DNA of 64,000 bases from the NCBI GenBank assembly GCA_023426145.1, contig JAFABG010000002.1, positions 62,001 to 126,000 on the forward strand. The letters are read 5' to 3'. The notes beneath the pieces were generated by a model. That model saw only the letters and a list, made by a program, of their open reading frames with translations, had not been told where the DNA came from and searched no databases. Below, one piece after another: positions 1-9,109 of the stretch. Position 1 is the first letter of the stretch. Each line of letters begins with the position of its first letter. The position numbers were made by a program, and so were the translations under genes. The stretch comes from Bacteroidota bacterium (GTDB lineage Bacteria > Bacteroidota > Bacteroidia > Bacteroidales > Bacteroidaceae).

Positions 1-79
1 TTATAAATAAAACCAATTGTATAACTACTAATTTATTGAATATTAATTTATTAACCATTAACACTTAATTTTTTTGTTT

Positions 80-2404
80 ATGAAGCAATTATTAAAATTA
101 ACCGGATGTTTTGCATTGGCTGCCTTGATTAGCTCGTGCCATACGGTGCAACAGGAAGCCAACTATGAAGTCGTTCCGTTGCCACAAAAGATTGTCGCAT
201 CACAGCATCCCCCTTTCCTTTTAAAAAGTGGTGTGAAGATTCTTTATCCGGAAGGAAATGAAAAGATGCAGCGAAACGCACAGTTTCTTGCTGATTATCT
301 GAAGACAGCTACCGGAAAGGATTTTCGAGTTGAGGCTGGCACTGAGGGCAAACAGGCCATTGTGTTGACCTTGGGGGATGCTGGAGCGCAGCCCGAAGCA
401 TATAACCTGAAAGTTACCGCTAAAGGAGTTAGCATCGTGGGTAGCAGCGAAGCAGGTGTGTTCTATGGCATTCAGACCTTGCGCAAATCTCTTCCCATTG
501 CTCCACAGGCTGTCATTGCCTTGCCGGCAGTAGATATTGCCGATGCACCTCGTTTTGCCTATCGGGGCGCACATCTTGATGTGAGTCGTCATTTCTTCAG
601 CGTAGAGGAAGTGAAAACTTATATTGACATGATGGCGCTTCACAATATGAATCGTTTCCATTGGCATCTGACGGATGACCAAGGATGGCGCATCGAAATC
701 AAGAAATATCCCAAACTCACCGAAGTGGGTTCTAAGCGTTCGGAAACAGTCATTGGTCGGAATACCGGCAAATATGACGGTAAGCCTTATGGTGGTTTCT
801 ACACTCAGGAGCAAGCCAAAGAGATTGTTGACTATGCTGCGGCACGCTACATCACCGTTATTCCTGAAATAGACCTTCCCGGGCACATGCAGGCTGCTCT
901 TGCTGCCTATCCCGAATTGGGATGCACCGGAGGTCCGTACGACGTATGGAAAATATGGGGAGTGTCCGAAGATGTGCTTTGTGCCGGCAACGATGAGGTG
1001 CTGACTTTCCTTGAAAATGTATTTACCGAACTGATCGATATCTTTCCCTCAAAATATATCCATGTGGGCGGTGATGAATGCCCGAAAGTTCGTTGGGAGA
1101 AATGCCCGAAATGTCAGGCACGCATCAGTGCTTTGGGGTTAAAGTCGGATGCTCATCACTCTAAAGAAGAGCGTTTGCAAAGTTTCGTCATCAATCATGT
1201 GGAGAAGTTCCTCAATGAGCACGGACGTCAGATCATTGGTTGGGATGAAATTTTGGAAGGCGGACTGGCTCCCAATGCCACAGTCATGTCTTGGCGTGGA
1301 GAAAGTGGCGGTATTGAAGCTGCTAAGCAGAAGCACGATGTGATTATGACTCCGAACACCTATCTTTATTTCGACTATTATCAGGCTAAAGATACCGAGA
1401 ACGAACCCTTCAGCATTGGTGGTTATCTGCCCGTGGAAAGAGTGTATAGCTACGAACCTATGCCTTCTGTGCTTACCCCCGACGAACAGCAATATATTAA
1501 AGGAGTGCAAGCGAACCTCTGGACGGAGTATATCCCGACCTTCTCTCATGCACAATATATGGTGTTACCCCGTTGGGCTGCCTTGAGCGAGGTGCAATGG
1601 TCGCTGCCGGAGAAGAAAAACTATGATGATTTCTTGTCTCGCTTGCCTCAATTGATAAAATGGTATGCTGCCGAAAAATACAATTACGCTAAGCATGTCT
1701 TCGATGTGAAAGCCGATTTTACTCCTAATCCGGCGGAAGGAACGTTAGACATTACGCTCTCTACCATTGACGGCGCACCGATTCATTATACCTTAGACGG
1801 CACTGAACCGACTGCCGATTCTCCTCTCTACAAAGAGGTGTTGAAGCTTAAAAGCAACACCGTCTTTTCCGCTATCGCCATTCGTCCGAGTGGGAATACC
1901 AAGGTGATTACGGAGAAAGTCAATTTTAGCAAATCGAGCATGAAGCCGATTGTTGCGAATCAGCCTATCAACAAACAATACGAGTTTAGTGGCGCCTCTA
2001 CGCTGGTCGATGGATTAAAAGGGAGCACCAACTACCGCACAGGACGTTGGATTGCTTTCTATGGAAACGACATGGACATGACCATCGATCTCGGTCAGCC
2101 CACTGAATTCTCGAGCGTAGGTCTTTCCACTTGTGTGGCAAGAGCAGACGGAGTGTTCGATGCGAGAGGATTGTCTGTAGAGGTTTCCGAGGATGGAAAG
2201 ACGTTTACCCAAGTGGCTAGCGAATCCTATCCTGCCATGAAGGAAGAAGATAAAGATGGGATTTTTGCTCATCAGCTCTCTTTCGCACCTGTCACTTCGC
2301 GCTATGTCAGAGTGATAGCCTTGTCGGAGAAAAGCATTCCTGCCTGGCACGGAGGCAAAACTTCCCCGAGCTTTTTATTTGTAGACGAAATCACAGTAGA
2401 TTGA
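80..2404 (+). CDS. GH20 beta-N-acetylhexosaminidase lipoprotein
   Basis: This predicted exo-hexosaminidase removes terminal beta-GlcNAc or GalNAc from glycans at the cell surface or in the periplasm. The ATG at 80 opens a lipoprotein signal ending in LISSC, so the mature protein is probably lipid-anchored. An N-terminal GH20b-like alpha/beta domain precedes the barrel; the catalytic Asp-Glu pair lies in HVGGDECP near residue 331. After the barrel comes a chitobiase-type C-terminal segment (YTLDGTEPT, about residue 570) and then a region resembling an F5/8-type carbohydrate-binding fold to the end. At 774 residues it matches multi-domain Bacteroides GH20 enzymes. It is monocistronic here: a hairpin follows the stop and dnaJ converges on it. 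Substrate cannot be assigned from sequence; host mucin or N-glycans are a reasonable guess. Confidence 0.93.
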   Translation: MKQLLKLTGCFALAALISSCHTVQQEANYEVVPLPQKIVASQHPPFLLKSGVKILYPEGNEKMQRNAQFLADYLKTATGKDFRVEAGTEGKQAIVLTLGDAGAQPEAYNLKVTAKGVSIVGSSEAGVFYGIQTLRKSLPIAPQAVIALPAVDIADAPRFAYRGAHLDVSRHFFSVEEVKTYIDMMALHNMNRFHWHLTDDQGWRIEIKKYPKLTEVGSKRSETVIGRNTGKYDGKPYGGFYTQEQAKEIVDYAAARYITVIPEIDLPGHMQAALAAYPELGCTGGPYDVWKIWGVSEDVLCAGNDEVLTFLENVFTELIDIFPSKYIHVGGDECPKVRWEKCPKCQARISALGLKSDAHHSKEERLQSFVINHVEKFLNEHGRQIIGWDEILEGGLAPNATVMSWRGESGGIEAAKQKHDVIMTPNTYLYFDYYQAKDTENEPFSIGGYLPVERVYSYEPMPSVLTPDEQQYIKGVQANLWTEYIPTFSHAQYMVLPRWAALSEVQWSLPEKKNYDDFLSRLPQLIKWYAAEKYNYAKHVFDVKADFTPNPAEGTLDITLSTIDGAPIHYTLDGTEPTADSPLYKEVLKLKSNTVFSAIAIRPSGNTKVITEKVNFSKSSMKPIVANQPINKQYEFSGASTLVDGLKGSTNYRTGRWIAFYGNDMDMTIDLGQPTEFSSVGLSTCVARADGVFDARGLSVEVSEDGKTFTQVASESYPAMKEEDKDGIFAHQLSFAPVTSRYVRVIALSEKSIPAWHGGKTSPSFLFVDEITVD

Positions 2405-2412
2405 TCACATAA

Positions 2413-2452
2413 AAATCCCCCTCTGTTGCAGATATGTAGCGGAGGGGGATTG
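2413..2452. terminator. Bidirectional terminator between hexosaminidase gene and dnaJ
   Basis: A GC-rich stem (aatccccctct pairing with ggagggggatt) is flanked by A/T runs on both sides, so it can end the plus-strand hexosaminidase transcript and the minus-strand dnaJ transcript. Confidence 0.75.
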
Positions 2453-2470
2453 CATAAAAACTGGTTGTTT

Positions 2471-2512
2471 GCGCACTTCGTTAAGTGCGCCTAGGTAGTG
2501 AGCCTACTACCT
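2471..2512. repeat. Two consecutive small hairpins at the dnaJ stop
   Basis: An 8-bp perfect stem (gcgcactt / aagtgcgc, 4-nt loop) is followed directly by a second 7-bp stem (aggtagt / actacct) that reaches the dnaJ stop codon at 2511-2513. Neither has its own T-run. They may stabilise the dnaJ mRNA 3' end or assist the neighbouring terminator. Confidence 0.5.
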
Positions 2513-3707
2513 AATCAAAATAGCTCTTAAATTTCTTGAATATCTTTTCTTTCACCGAAGTACTTGGCTTGAAATTGTCCGAAGTCTCCAATTCCTCTAG
2601 TGTAGTCTTTTCTTCTTTGCTCAACGTTTCCGGTACGTATATGCTGATGTTGACCAGCAGATCACCTTTGCCGTAAGAATTTACATTCGGCAATCCCTTT
2701 CCACGTAAACGAAGCATTTTACCCGGTTGAGTTCCAGCGTCGATTTTAACTTTCACCTTGCCATCTATCGTTGGTATCTCCACTGCACCACCTAACGCAG
2801 CAGTGGGGAAGCTAAGCAACAAATTATAGACTAAATCGTTATCGTCGCGAATCAAGTCTGGGTGAGTTTCTTCCTCAACTAGGATTAGCAAGTCGCCCGG
2901 AACGCCGTTATGCTTTCCTGCGTTACCTTTTCCGCCCATTGAAAGCTGCATGCCTTCAGCCACTCCGGCAGGGATGTTGACAGATACCACTTCTTCGCCG
3001 TAAACCACACCGTCGCCGCTACACTCTTTACACTTGTTTTTGATGATTTTTCCTTCACCGTTACAAGTCGGACAAGCCGAGCGTGTTTGCATCGTTCCCA
3101 GAATGGTCTGCTGATTGCGAATCACTGAGCCCGAACCCTTACAAGTCGGACAAGTCTCTGAACCTCCGTCACCTTCGGCCCCCGTTCCGTGACAATGATT
3201 ACACGGTACATATTTTTTTAGCTTAAACTTCTTTTCAACTCCTGTAGAGATTTCTTTCAGGTTCAGTTTTACCTTCACCCGGAGGTCGCTTCCGCGAAAG
3301 CGTCGTTGCTGCGTGCTACCGCCGCCGCCAAATCCACCGAATCCGCCAAAACCGCCGCCGCCGAATCCGCCGCCGCCGTGTCCGCCGAAAATGTCACCGA
3401 ACATAGAGAAAATATCATCCATTGACATGCCCTGTCCGCCAAATCCGCCACCAAACGGTCCTCCGTTGCCGGCAGCTCCGCTCATCCCTGCATGACCAAA
3501 CTGGTCATATCGAGCACGCTTGTCGGGGTTGCTCAACACATCGTATGCTTCGGCAGCCTCTTTAAAGTTTTCTTCTGCTTCTTTATTTCCCGGATTTTTG
3601 TCGGGATGAAATTGAATTGCTTTTTTTCTATAGGCTTTTTTTATCTCATCTGCGGTGGCAGACTTTGTCACCTCCAGCACTTCATAATAATCTCTTTTTT
3701 CAGCCAT
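2511..3707 (-). CDS. dnaJ: Molecular chaperone DnaJ
   Basis: This is the Hsp40 co-chaperone that delivers unfolded clients to DnaK and stimulates its ATPase. The J domain covers about residues 1-70, with the HPD motif in QFHPDKNPG. A very glycine/phenylalanine-rich linker (about 75-135) follows, then four CxxCxGxG-type zinc repeats (CNHCHGTG, CPTCKGSG, CPTCNGEG, CKECSGDG) and the C-terminal client-binding domains. The 398-residue length is normal for full DnaJ. It lies 34 bp downstream of grpE on the same strand, so the two form a grpE-dnaJ operon; dnaK is not in the window. Confidence 0.98.
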   Translation of the reverse strand: MAEKRDYYEVLEVTKSATADEIKKAYRKKAIQFHPDKNPGNKEAEENFKEAAEAYDVLSNPDKRARYDQFGHAGMSGAAGNGGPFGGGFGGQGMSMDDIFSMFGDIFGGHGGGGFGGGGFGGFGGFGGGGSTQQRRFRGSDLRVKVKLNLKEISTGVEKKFKLKKYVPCNHCHGTGAEGDGGSETCPTCKGSGSVIRNQQTILGTMQTRSACPTCNGEGKIIKNKCKECSGDGVVYGEEVVSVNIPAGVAEGMQLSMGGKGNAGKHNGVPGDLLILVEEETHPDLIRDDNDLVYNLLLSFPTAALGGAVEIPTIDGKVKVKIDAGTQPGKMLRLRGKGLPNVNSYGKGDLLVNISIYVPETLSKEEKTTLEELETSDNFKPSTSVKEKIFKKFKSYFD

Positions 3708-3741
3708 TCCTTTACCCTATAAATTACAAGTTTTTTCCCAA

Positions 3742-4323
3742 TTATTCTCCAACAACCACTTTAGCGTGGCGAATCACTTTCTCGTTCAGCGTGTATCCGG
3801 TCTGCACACAATCCAGAATCTTACCCTTCAATGCTTCGTCGGGAGCCGGAATCATGGCAATGGCTTCGTGATAGTCGGTGTTCAATGGTTGATCTTTTGC
3901 TTCGATAACTTTTACTCCGTTTTGTGCCAGAGTTGCCATAAACTTGTTGTAGATCAATTCGATACCTTCTTTCACAGCCTTCACGTCTTGAGCGGTTTCC
4001 ATCATTTTGAGCGCGCGTTCAAAGTCGTCAATCACCGGCAGAATGCTGCTGATACTCTTTTCGCCACCGTTGAGAATTAATTCGGCTTTCTCCTTCATGG
4101 TACGCTTTCTGTAATTATCGAATTCGGCTGATAAGCGCAAATATTTATCTTTTTGATCCTCGATTGTAGCTTGTGCTACTTCCAATTCTTTCGCCAATTG
4201 TTCCTCTTGAGTTAAAGGAGCGGTTTCTTCCGTCTGTTCGTTTTGCGGTTGTTCTTCCGCCTGATTCAGAGTTTCATCCAAGTTCAACTCTTCAGCTTTC
4301 ACTTCTTTTTCTTTTGAGTCCAT
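3742..4323 (-). CDS. grpE: Nucleotide exchange factor GrpE
   Basis: GrpE releases ADP from DnaK so that it can rebind ATP and discharge its client. The 193-residue protein begins with an acidic, Glu/Gln-rich low-complexity stretch of about 60 residues, then a long coiled coil with the family sequence AEFDNYRKRTMKEK, and ends in the small beta domain with GYTLNEKVIRHAKVVV. It is the first gene of the grpE-dnaJ operon. A TATCTTTG box sits about 90 bp upstream on the same strand. No CIRCE-type inverted repeat was recognised in the leader. Confidence 0.97.
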   Translation of the reverse strand: MDSKEKEVKAEELNLDETLNQAEEQPQNEQTEETAPLTQEEQLAKELEVAQATIEDQKDKYLRLSAEFDNYRKRTMKEKAELILNGGEKSISSILPVIDDFERALKMMETAQDVKAVKEGIELIYNKFMATLAQNGVKVIEAKDQPLNTDYHEAIAMIPAPDEALKGKILDCVQTGYTLNEKVIRHAKVVVGE

Positions 4324-4411
4324 ATATAGTGTTTACTATCTATTATTTGTTATTAATTGGTTTTTCCTCAGCAAAAACTTTGCCAAAGTGGCCGTTCTGC
4401 CAAAAACGCTG

Positions 4412-4419
4412 CAAAGATA
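4412..4419 (-). promoter_or_regulatory. Promoter -7 box for grpE-dnaJ
   Basis: TATCTTTG on the minus strand fits the Bacteroides primary sigma -7 consensus TAnnTTTG and lies about 90 nt before the grpE start. Confidence 0.6.
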
Positions 4420-4475
4420 ATGCTTTTATGTCAGATTGGCGCATGAAGAATAGTTTATAATTCATTTAATTTGCC

Positions 4476-4483
4476 TACCTTTG
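4476..4483 (+). promoter_or_regulatory. Promoter -7 box for the ABC-F gene
   Basis: TACCTTTG matches TAnnTTTG and lies about 50 nt before the ABC-F start codon. Confidence 0.6.
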
Positions 4484-4532
4484 CTCCCTCTAAACTAAGA
4501 ATATAGTAAATAGCAAAATAGTAAATAGTAAA

Positions 4533-6152
4533 ATGATTACAGTTTCAAATGTTTCGGTGCAATTTGGTAAAAGGGTATTGTTTAATGACGTAAACCTGAA
4601 ATTTACAAGTGGTAACTGTTATGGTATAATCGGTGCCAACGGTGCAGGAAAGTCAACCTTTCTCCGCACGATTTATGGCGATCTGGATCCTACTACCGGT
4701 ACCATCCTTCAAGGTCCGGGAGAGCGCCTGTCGGTGTTGAGCCAGGACCACTTTAAATGGGATGCATTTACGGTAATGGACACTGTGATGATGGGTCACA
4801 CTGTGTTGTGGGACATCATGAAGCAACGTGAAGTGTTGTATGCTAAAGAAGACTTTACGGATGAAGACGGACTTAAAGTGTCCGAGCTGGAAGAAAAATT
4901 TGCCGAACTAGACGGATGGAATGCCGAGAGCGATGCAGCCATGCTGTTGAGTGGTTTGGGCGTGAAAGAAGATAAACACTACACCTTGATGGGTGAGTTG
5001 AGCGGTAAGGAAAAAGTGAGAGTGATGCTTGCGCAGGCTCTTTATGGTAATCCTGATAATCTGTTGCTCGATGAGCCTACCAATGACTTGGATATGGAAA
5101 CGGTGACTTGGCTTGAGGAATACCTTTCTAACTTTGAACACACTGTGCTCGTGGTTAGCCATGACCGTCACTTCCTTGACTCTGTATGTACGCATACTGT
5201 CGATATTGACTACGGAAAGATTAATATGTTTGCCGGTAACTATAGCTTCTGGTACGAGTCAAGCCAGTTGGCACTTCGTCAGCAGCAGAATCAGAAGGCT
5301 AAGGCCGAGGAGAAGAAGAAAGAGCTCGAAGAATTTATCCGCCGTTTTAGTGCCAACGTAGCTAAGAGCAAGCAGACGACAAGTCGTAAGAAGATGCTTG
5401 AAAAGCTGAATGTGGAAGAAATTAAGCCGTCGTCTCGTAAATATCCGGGCATCATTTTCACACCCGATCGCGAACCGGGTAACCAAATTCTCGAAGTGTC
5501 TGGGTTGAGTAAGAAGACAGAAGAAGGAGTTGTGTTGTTTAATGACGTCAATTTCAATATTGAAAAAGGCGACAAAGTGGTGTTCCTTTCACGCAATCCG
5601 CGTGCGATGACTGCTTTGTTTGAAATCATCAACGGCAACTTGAAACCGGATGCCGGACAATTTGGCTGGGGAGTGACCATCACTACTGCCTACTTGCCGG
5701 TGGATAACACCGATTTCTTCAACACTGATCTTAACTTGGTGGATTGGTTGAGCCAGTTCGGCGAAGGAAACGAAGTCTATATGAAAGGCTTCTTAGGTCG
5801 CATGTTGTTCTCGGGCGAGGAAGTACTGAAGAAAGTGAGTGTACTCTCGGGAGGTGAAAAAATGCGTTGTATGATTGCACGTATGCAGCTGCGCAATGCC
5901 AACTGTTTGGTTTTGGATTCTCCTACCAATCACCTCGACTTGGAATCTATTCAGGCTTTCAACAACAACTTGAAATCTTACAAAGGAAACGTGTTGTTCT
6001 CATCTCATGACCACGAATTCATTCAGACAGTGGCCAACCGTATCATTGAATTGACTCCGAATGGAGTGATCGATAAAATGATGGAGTATGACGAATACGT
6101 AACTTCCGACCACATCAAGGAATTGAGAGCTAAAATGTACGGAGACAAATAA
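4533..6152 (+). CDS. ABC-F family ATPase with degenerate second nucleotide-binding domain
   Basis: This soluble tandem ATPase of the ABC-F group (YbiT-like) has no membrane segments; family members act on ribosomes in translation rather than in transport. NBD1 is intact: Walker A GANGAGKS (34-41), signature LSGKEK (about 156) and Walker B LLLDEPTNDLD (about 177). The interdomain linker (about 240-290) is highly charged. NBD2 keeps the signature LSGGEK and NHLD, but its Walker A position reads SRNPRAMT instead of GxxGxGKS, and its Walker B reads LVLDSPTNHLD, with Ser in place of the catalytic Glu. The second site is therefore unlikely to hydrolyse ATP. It sits alone between divergent grpE and a convergent accessory gene. 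Confidence 0.93.
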   Translation: MITVSNVSVQFGKRVLFNDVNLKFTSGNCYGIIGANGAGKSTFLRTIYGDLDPTTGTILQGPGERLSVLSQDHFKWDAFTVMDTVMMGHTVLWDIMKQREVLYAKEDFTDEDGLKVSELEEKFAELDGWNAESDAAMLLSGLGVKEDKHYTLMGELSGKEKVRVMLAQALYGNPDNLLLDEPTNDLDMETVTWLEEYLSNFEHTVLVVSHDRHFLDSVCTHTVDIDYGKINMFAGNYSFWYESSQLALRQQQNQKAKAEEKKKELEEFIRRFSANVAKSKQTTSRKKMLEKLNVEEIKPSSRKYPGIIFTPDREPGNQILEVSGLSKKTEEGVVLFNDVNFNIEKGDKVVFLSRNPRAMTALFEIINGNLKPDAGQFGWGVTITTAYLPVDNTDFFNTDLNLVDWLSQFGEGNEVYMKGFLGRMLFSGEEVLKKVSVLSGGEKMRCMIARMQLRNANCLVLDSPTNHLDLESIQAFNNNLKSYKGNVLFSSHDHEFIQTVANRIIELTPNGVIDKMMEYDEYVTSDHIKELRAKMYGDK

Positions 6153-6182
6153 ACAGAAAAGAATTATACAATTCAGTTGTTA

Positions 6183-6231
6183 AAGAAAGGGAAATGCATG
6201 TTGACTGTTGTCACATTGCTTTTCCCTTTCG
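6183..6231 (+). terminator. Probable terminator after the ABC-F gene
   Basis: An inverted repeat (gaaagggaaa-gc against gc-tttccctttc) begins 30 nt after the stop and is followed by T-rich sequence. Confidence 0.5.
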
Positions 6232-6246
6232 TTTTCATTGCTTGTT

Positions 6247-6276
6247 AGCTTTCGCCACTTCCTATGGGCGAAGGCT
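6247..6276 (-). terminator. Hairpin downstream of the primase-helicase gene
   Basis: A stem formed by agctttcgcc and gggcgaaggct lies just past the stop of the minus-strand gene. The T-run is weak, so termination efficiency is uncertain. Confidence 0.4.
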
Positions 6277-6288
6277 TATCTCTCAGCG

Positions 6289-8496
6289 CTACGAATCCTG
6301 AAAATCATCGCTAAAATTCTGCTGCTTGGGGTGTTGGGGCAACACCGCATGAGCATTTCGCTCTTCCGGCGAATACTCCACCACTTGATACTCGGTGACG
6401 CCGTTTGGAGTCACTCGTTTGTGAAAATCATTCTTCTCGAGCACGGTGACGAGTATTTTTTGCGCTTGCTGGTTCGACTGCGTTCGCCCGTTCATGCTCA
6501 GCATCGACAGAATGTGAGAGGCTGGATACCACTGGGCATTGATTTCTCCTCCTTTTGCAGCATGAAAATAGAAAAAGAGGTTTTCCTCAACCGGATCTTT
6601 CAAGCGGAAGTTCTCGTTGCGGTTGTTCAGGAAGGTGATCTCTTCTTTCTCATACCAATACTGGAATCCTTGCCGATAGAGCGCCAAAGCTTGCGCATAA
6701 ATCCCTTCGTAGTTCAGAGGAACGTGATAGTTGACATTCAGTATGCTGTTGAACAAAATACGTCGATTCTCTTTGATGTCCTGCAGGCAATGCGGGTTGT
6801 TGGTGCTGGCAATGAAAGAGGCGCGGCGCACGTAGTTGTACGTTTGTATGTCGTACACCTTTCGTTCTGTCACTTCATCCTGTATAATCAGTCGCTTGAG
6901 GTCCTGCATGTGCCAGGGCGAGATGCTGTCAAACTCATCGAGGTCGATGATGAGACAAGACGACAGCTGTAGCAGATGATCCGTCTTGTCCGGCCGAATC
7001 ATTCCGTGACGACAATACGACTTGAGTTCCGGAGGGAGTAGCCGGCGGATGAAGAAGCTCTTTCCTTTGCCCTGTTCGCCGTAGAGCAAGAGCAGTTGGT
7101 GGTTCTGAACGTCATCGTTGATGGCACATGCCACCATCCCCACTAGCCAGTGGCGGAGGCTATCTTCGAAAAAAGCCTGATCGACCGCCTTCACCGTGGC
7201 CGCCAATTGAGCGATATAATCCGTTTTTCCGTCCCACGCAGGAAGCGAGAAGAAATAGTGAGTGAAGGGGTTGAAGGGTTTTGCATAATCCGAATCAACG
7301 ATTGCTTTGAGATAAGTCTGAGAGCAGTACACCCCTTTCATTTGCGCATTGATGTAGAAAGTGTTGATGTCTTTGGTACGCAGCGTGATGAAAGACGAAG
7401 GTTTCTTATTGGGTGTTGCTTCCGTTTTGGGGCGAAACTCAATTTGTTCCTTCACGATGTTTCTGCGAATCTCGTAGTTCTCATCCATAAACTTGATGAC
7501 TTTGAAGATTTTCGGTTCCTGTTTTTCCTCCTCCATTTTGTCCGTTTTCGAGGTGTAAAGGTAGCCATTCCTAAAGGGTTGCTCAAAGTCGAAGTCGGGC
7601 ACGGCGCCAAATTTGCTGCGTGTCAGGGCTACGGCATCCTCTTCCGAGAGCAGGCGACGATAGCACTGATTGCCCAGGCAATAGAGGAAGTTGTCTCGGT
7701 CGCCCTCCTCAAAGCGGTGCTTCCGTCGGGTGTATTCCAGCGCCTTATAAAACTCGTGTTGAGTTTGCAAGTCGGGCAGAGTTTCATTGGGCTGCATAGC
7801 TATTGGGAAAAACACCGGAGCCTTTTTCTTTCCTTTTTTCTTTTTACATTCCTCTTTGGTGGGTAGCTTCAAGTTGACCTCTAGTGGTTTAACTTGGTTT
7901 AATCGTTCGAGCGACAAAAATGCATCCGGATCATGCGATGCGAAGAACCCGCGGCTAAGATCCTTTCCGCTAGAGTCGATTTCGCAGTTAAAGAGCTTTG
8001 CGTATTGCTCACTTGCCAGATCGAACATCTTGTGGTGATATTCGTCAAGCGCCTCCATATCAATGGTCTTTTGCGCATTCAGTTCCGCTCGTAGTTTTTC
8101 GGCTTCGTCACTGGTGGGATAGACCAAAAGTTTGAGACCGTGCATGCGAGGGCTGATAAAGTTGGCTAGCGTATCGGGACAGGCATTCGCTTTGATTCGG
8201 TGGTCGGCAAGATCCTCTTTACGCATGCTGTCGAAGTCGAGCGTGATGATATCCTGATACTTAATCATGCTATAAGCAAGCCTTTCCAGTTGGTAGGTGG
8301 CGGTCATGGTGAAGTAGGGGAGCTGCTTCTTCATTCGGTCTGCTTTAGTAAAATCGCCCTCGGCTTCAGCTTCTCTGAGTCTTTGGATTCGGTTGCGATA
8401 CACATCTCCACGGATAAATTTAAATAGCAGTTCCGCGCTGATGCTACCAGATACACAGGACATGCCTCTGTAAGTGGTTATGAACAAATCTTCCAT
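6289..8496 (-). CDS. BT4734/BF3469-type N-terminal domain plus VirE/VapE-like P-loop helicase (DUF3874 family)
   Basis: This large Bacteroides accessory protein has 735 residues. The N-terminal third matches the BT4734/BF3469 family; it contains a D-x-D motif (LDFDSM, about 87-89) and SPRMHGLK (about 115-122), arranged like the catalytic motifs of archaeo-eukaryotic primases (the primase comparison is my inference). The VirE/VapE-like ATPase part has Walker A GEQGKGKS (473-480) and a Walker B-like strand SSCLIIDLDEFD (about 512-523), with a sensor-like ASTNNP near 563. The C-terminal part resembles DUF3874. VapE-type proteins are replication ATPases in phage satellites and islands. It is the last gene of the minus-strand arm of a divergent cassette whose other arm encodes an HU-like protein, an amidase and a tiny membrane peptide. 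Confidence 0.85.
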   Translation of the reverse strand: MEDLFITTYRGMSCVSGSISAELLFKFIRGDVYRNRIQRLREAEAEGDFTKADRMKKQLPYFTMTATYQLERLAYSMIKYQDIITLDFDSMRKEDLADHRIKANACPDTLANFISPRMHGLKLLVYPTSDEAEKLRAELNAQKTIDMEALDEYHHKMFDLASEQYAKLFNCEIDSSGKDLSRGFFASHDPDAFLSLERLNQVKPLEVNLKLPTKEECKKKKGKKKAPVFFPIAMQPNETLPDLQTQHEFYKALEYTRRKHRFEEGDRDNFLYCLGNQCYRRLLSEEDAVALTRSKFGAVPDFDFEQPFRNGYLYTSKTDKMEEEKQEPKIFKVIKFMDENYEIRRNIVKEQIEFRPKTEATPNKKPSSFITLRTKDINTFYINAQMKGVYCSQTYLKAIVDSDYAKPFNPFTHYFFSLPAWDGKTDYIAQLAATVKAVDQAFFEDSLRHWLVGMVACAINDDVQNHQLLLLYGEQGKGKSFFIRRLLPPELKSYCRHGMIRPDKTDHLLQLSSCLIIDLDEFDSISPWHMQDLKRLIIQDEVTERKVYDIQTYNYVRRASFIASTNNPHCLQDIKENRRILFNSILNVNYHVPLNYEGIYAQALALYRQGFQYWYEKEEITFLNNRNENFRLKDPVEENLFFYFHAAKGGEINAQWYPASHILSMLSMNGRTQSNQQAQKILVTVLEKNDFHKRVTPNGVTEYQVVEYSPEERNAHAVLPQHPKQQNFSDDFQDS

Positions 8497-8621
8497 TTTT
8501 TAATGAGTACTATTTTTATTGGTTATTTATTTTTTCAATGCAAAAAACGTCTTTTTATTTGGATTATAAAAACCTATTTTCGGCACTAAAAAGCAGGTTT
8601 TTAACGTATGCATCAAAATTG

Positions 8622-8876
8622 TTAATCGTTGAATAGCACTCTTTTTAGCTTTTGTATCTCATAATCAATTTCTTCGATAGAAAGTGATTCATCTGGGGAA
8701 TCGGATTTTTGAAAATTAACTACGATATACAGCAACTGCGAGAAGAATTTGGGGCCTTTAATGTTAAAAGGCGATTTCGGATCGTAGCAGAGGTGAACGA
8801 TGGGAGTAAGGAACTTTTTACGCTCTTGAGGAGAAACCTCAATTCGATTGGTATACAGGTTGTTCAGGTTTTGCAA
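8622..8876 (-). CDS. Small uncharacterised protein of the VirE cassette, 5' end apparently frameshifted
   Basis: No function is recognised. The open frame gives 84 residues only if a TTG at 8876 is used. The same frame continues upstream without an ATG to a stop at 8976, with protein-like sequence (EGFIYLNKQAITLDKTDF). An ATG at 8983 with a promoter box at 9038-9045 lies one frame off: adding one A to the A5 tract after the second codon would give a continuous protein of about 121 residues starting MTKKDIFSEGF. The simplest reading is a gene broken, or phase-switched, by a one-base slip, or a sequencing error. It lies 125 bp upstream of the primase-helicase gene on the same strand. The encoded sequence is soluble, with a charged C-terminus. 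Confidence 0.55.
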   Translation of the reverse strand: MQNLNNLYTNRIEVSPQERKKFLTPIVHLCYDPKSPFNIKGPKFFSQLLYIVVNFQKSDSPDESLSIEEIDYEIQKLKRVLFND

Positions 8877-9037
8877 AAGCTCGGTGATGAAAGGCGAGAG
8901 TTCCGGAAAGTCCGTCTTGTCAAGGGTTATAGCTTGTTTGTTGAGGTAGATGAAACCTTCAGAGAAAATGTCTTTTTAGTCATTTTTTTAATGTTTATTG
9001 TTATTACTAAGTGCCATCTTTTTTCTTTAAAATGCTG

Positions 9038-9045
9038 CAAAAGTA
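9038..9045 (-). promoter_or_regulatory. Promoter -7 box for the small cassette gene
   Basis: TACTTTTG on the minus strand fits TAnnTTTG and is placed about 55 nt before the ATG at 8983. This supports that ATG, rather than the internal TTG, as the ancestral start. Confidence 0.5.
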
Positions 9046-9109
9046 TTCATTTTTCTGTTCATGATCTTTATCTTAGTCTATATTTCTATTTATATTATTT
9101 ATTTCATGT

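Noticed and set aside
3310..3480. CCG-rich repeat that looks like a microsatellite
   Set aside because: It encodes the Gly/Phe-rich linker of DnaJ in frame, which is expected for the family.
6208..7866. Long plus-strand open frames opposite the primase-helicase gene
   Set aside because: They are antisense to a gene with clear P-loop motifs, and their composition is that of a reverse-frame shadow.
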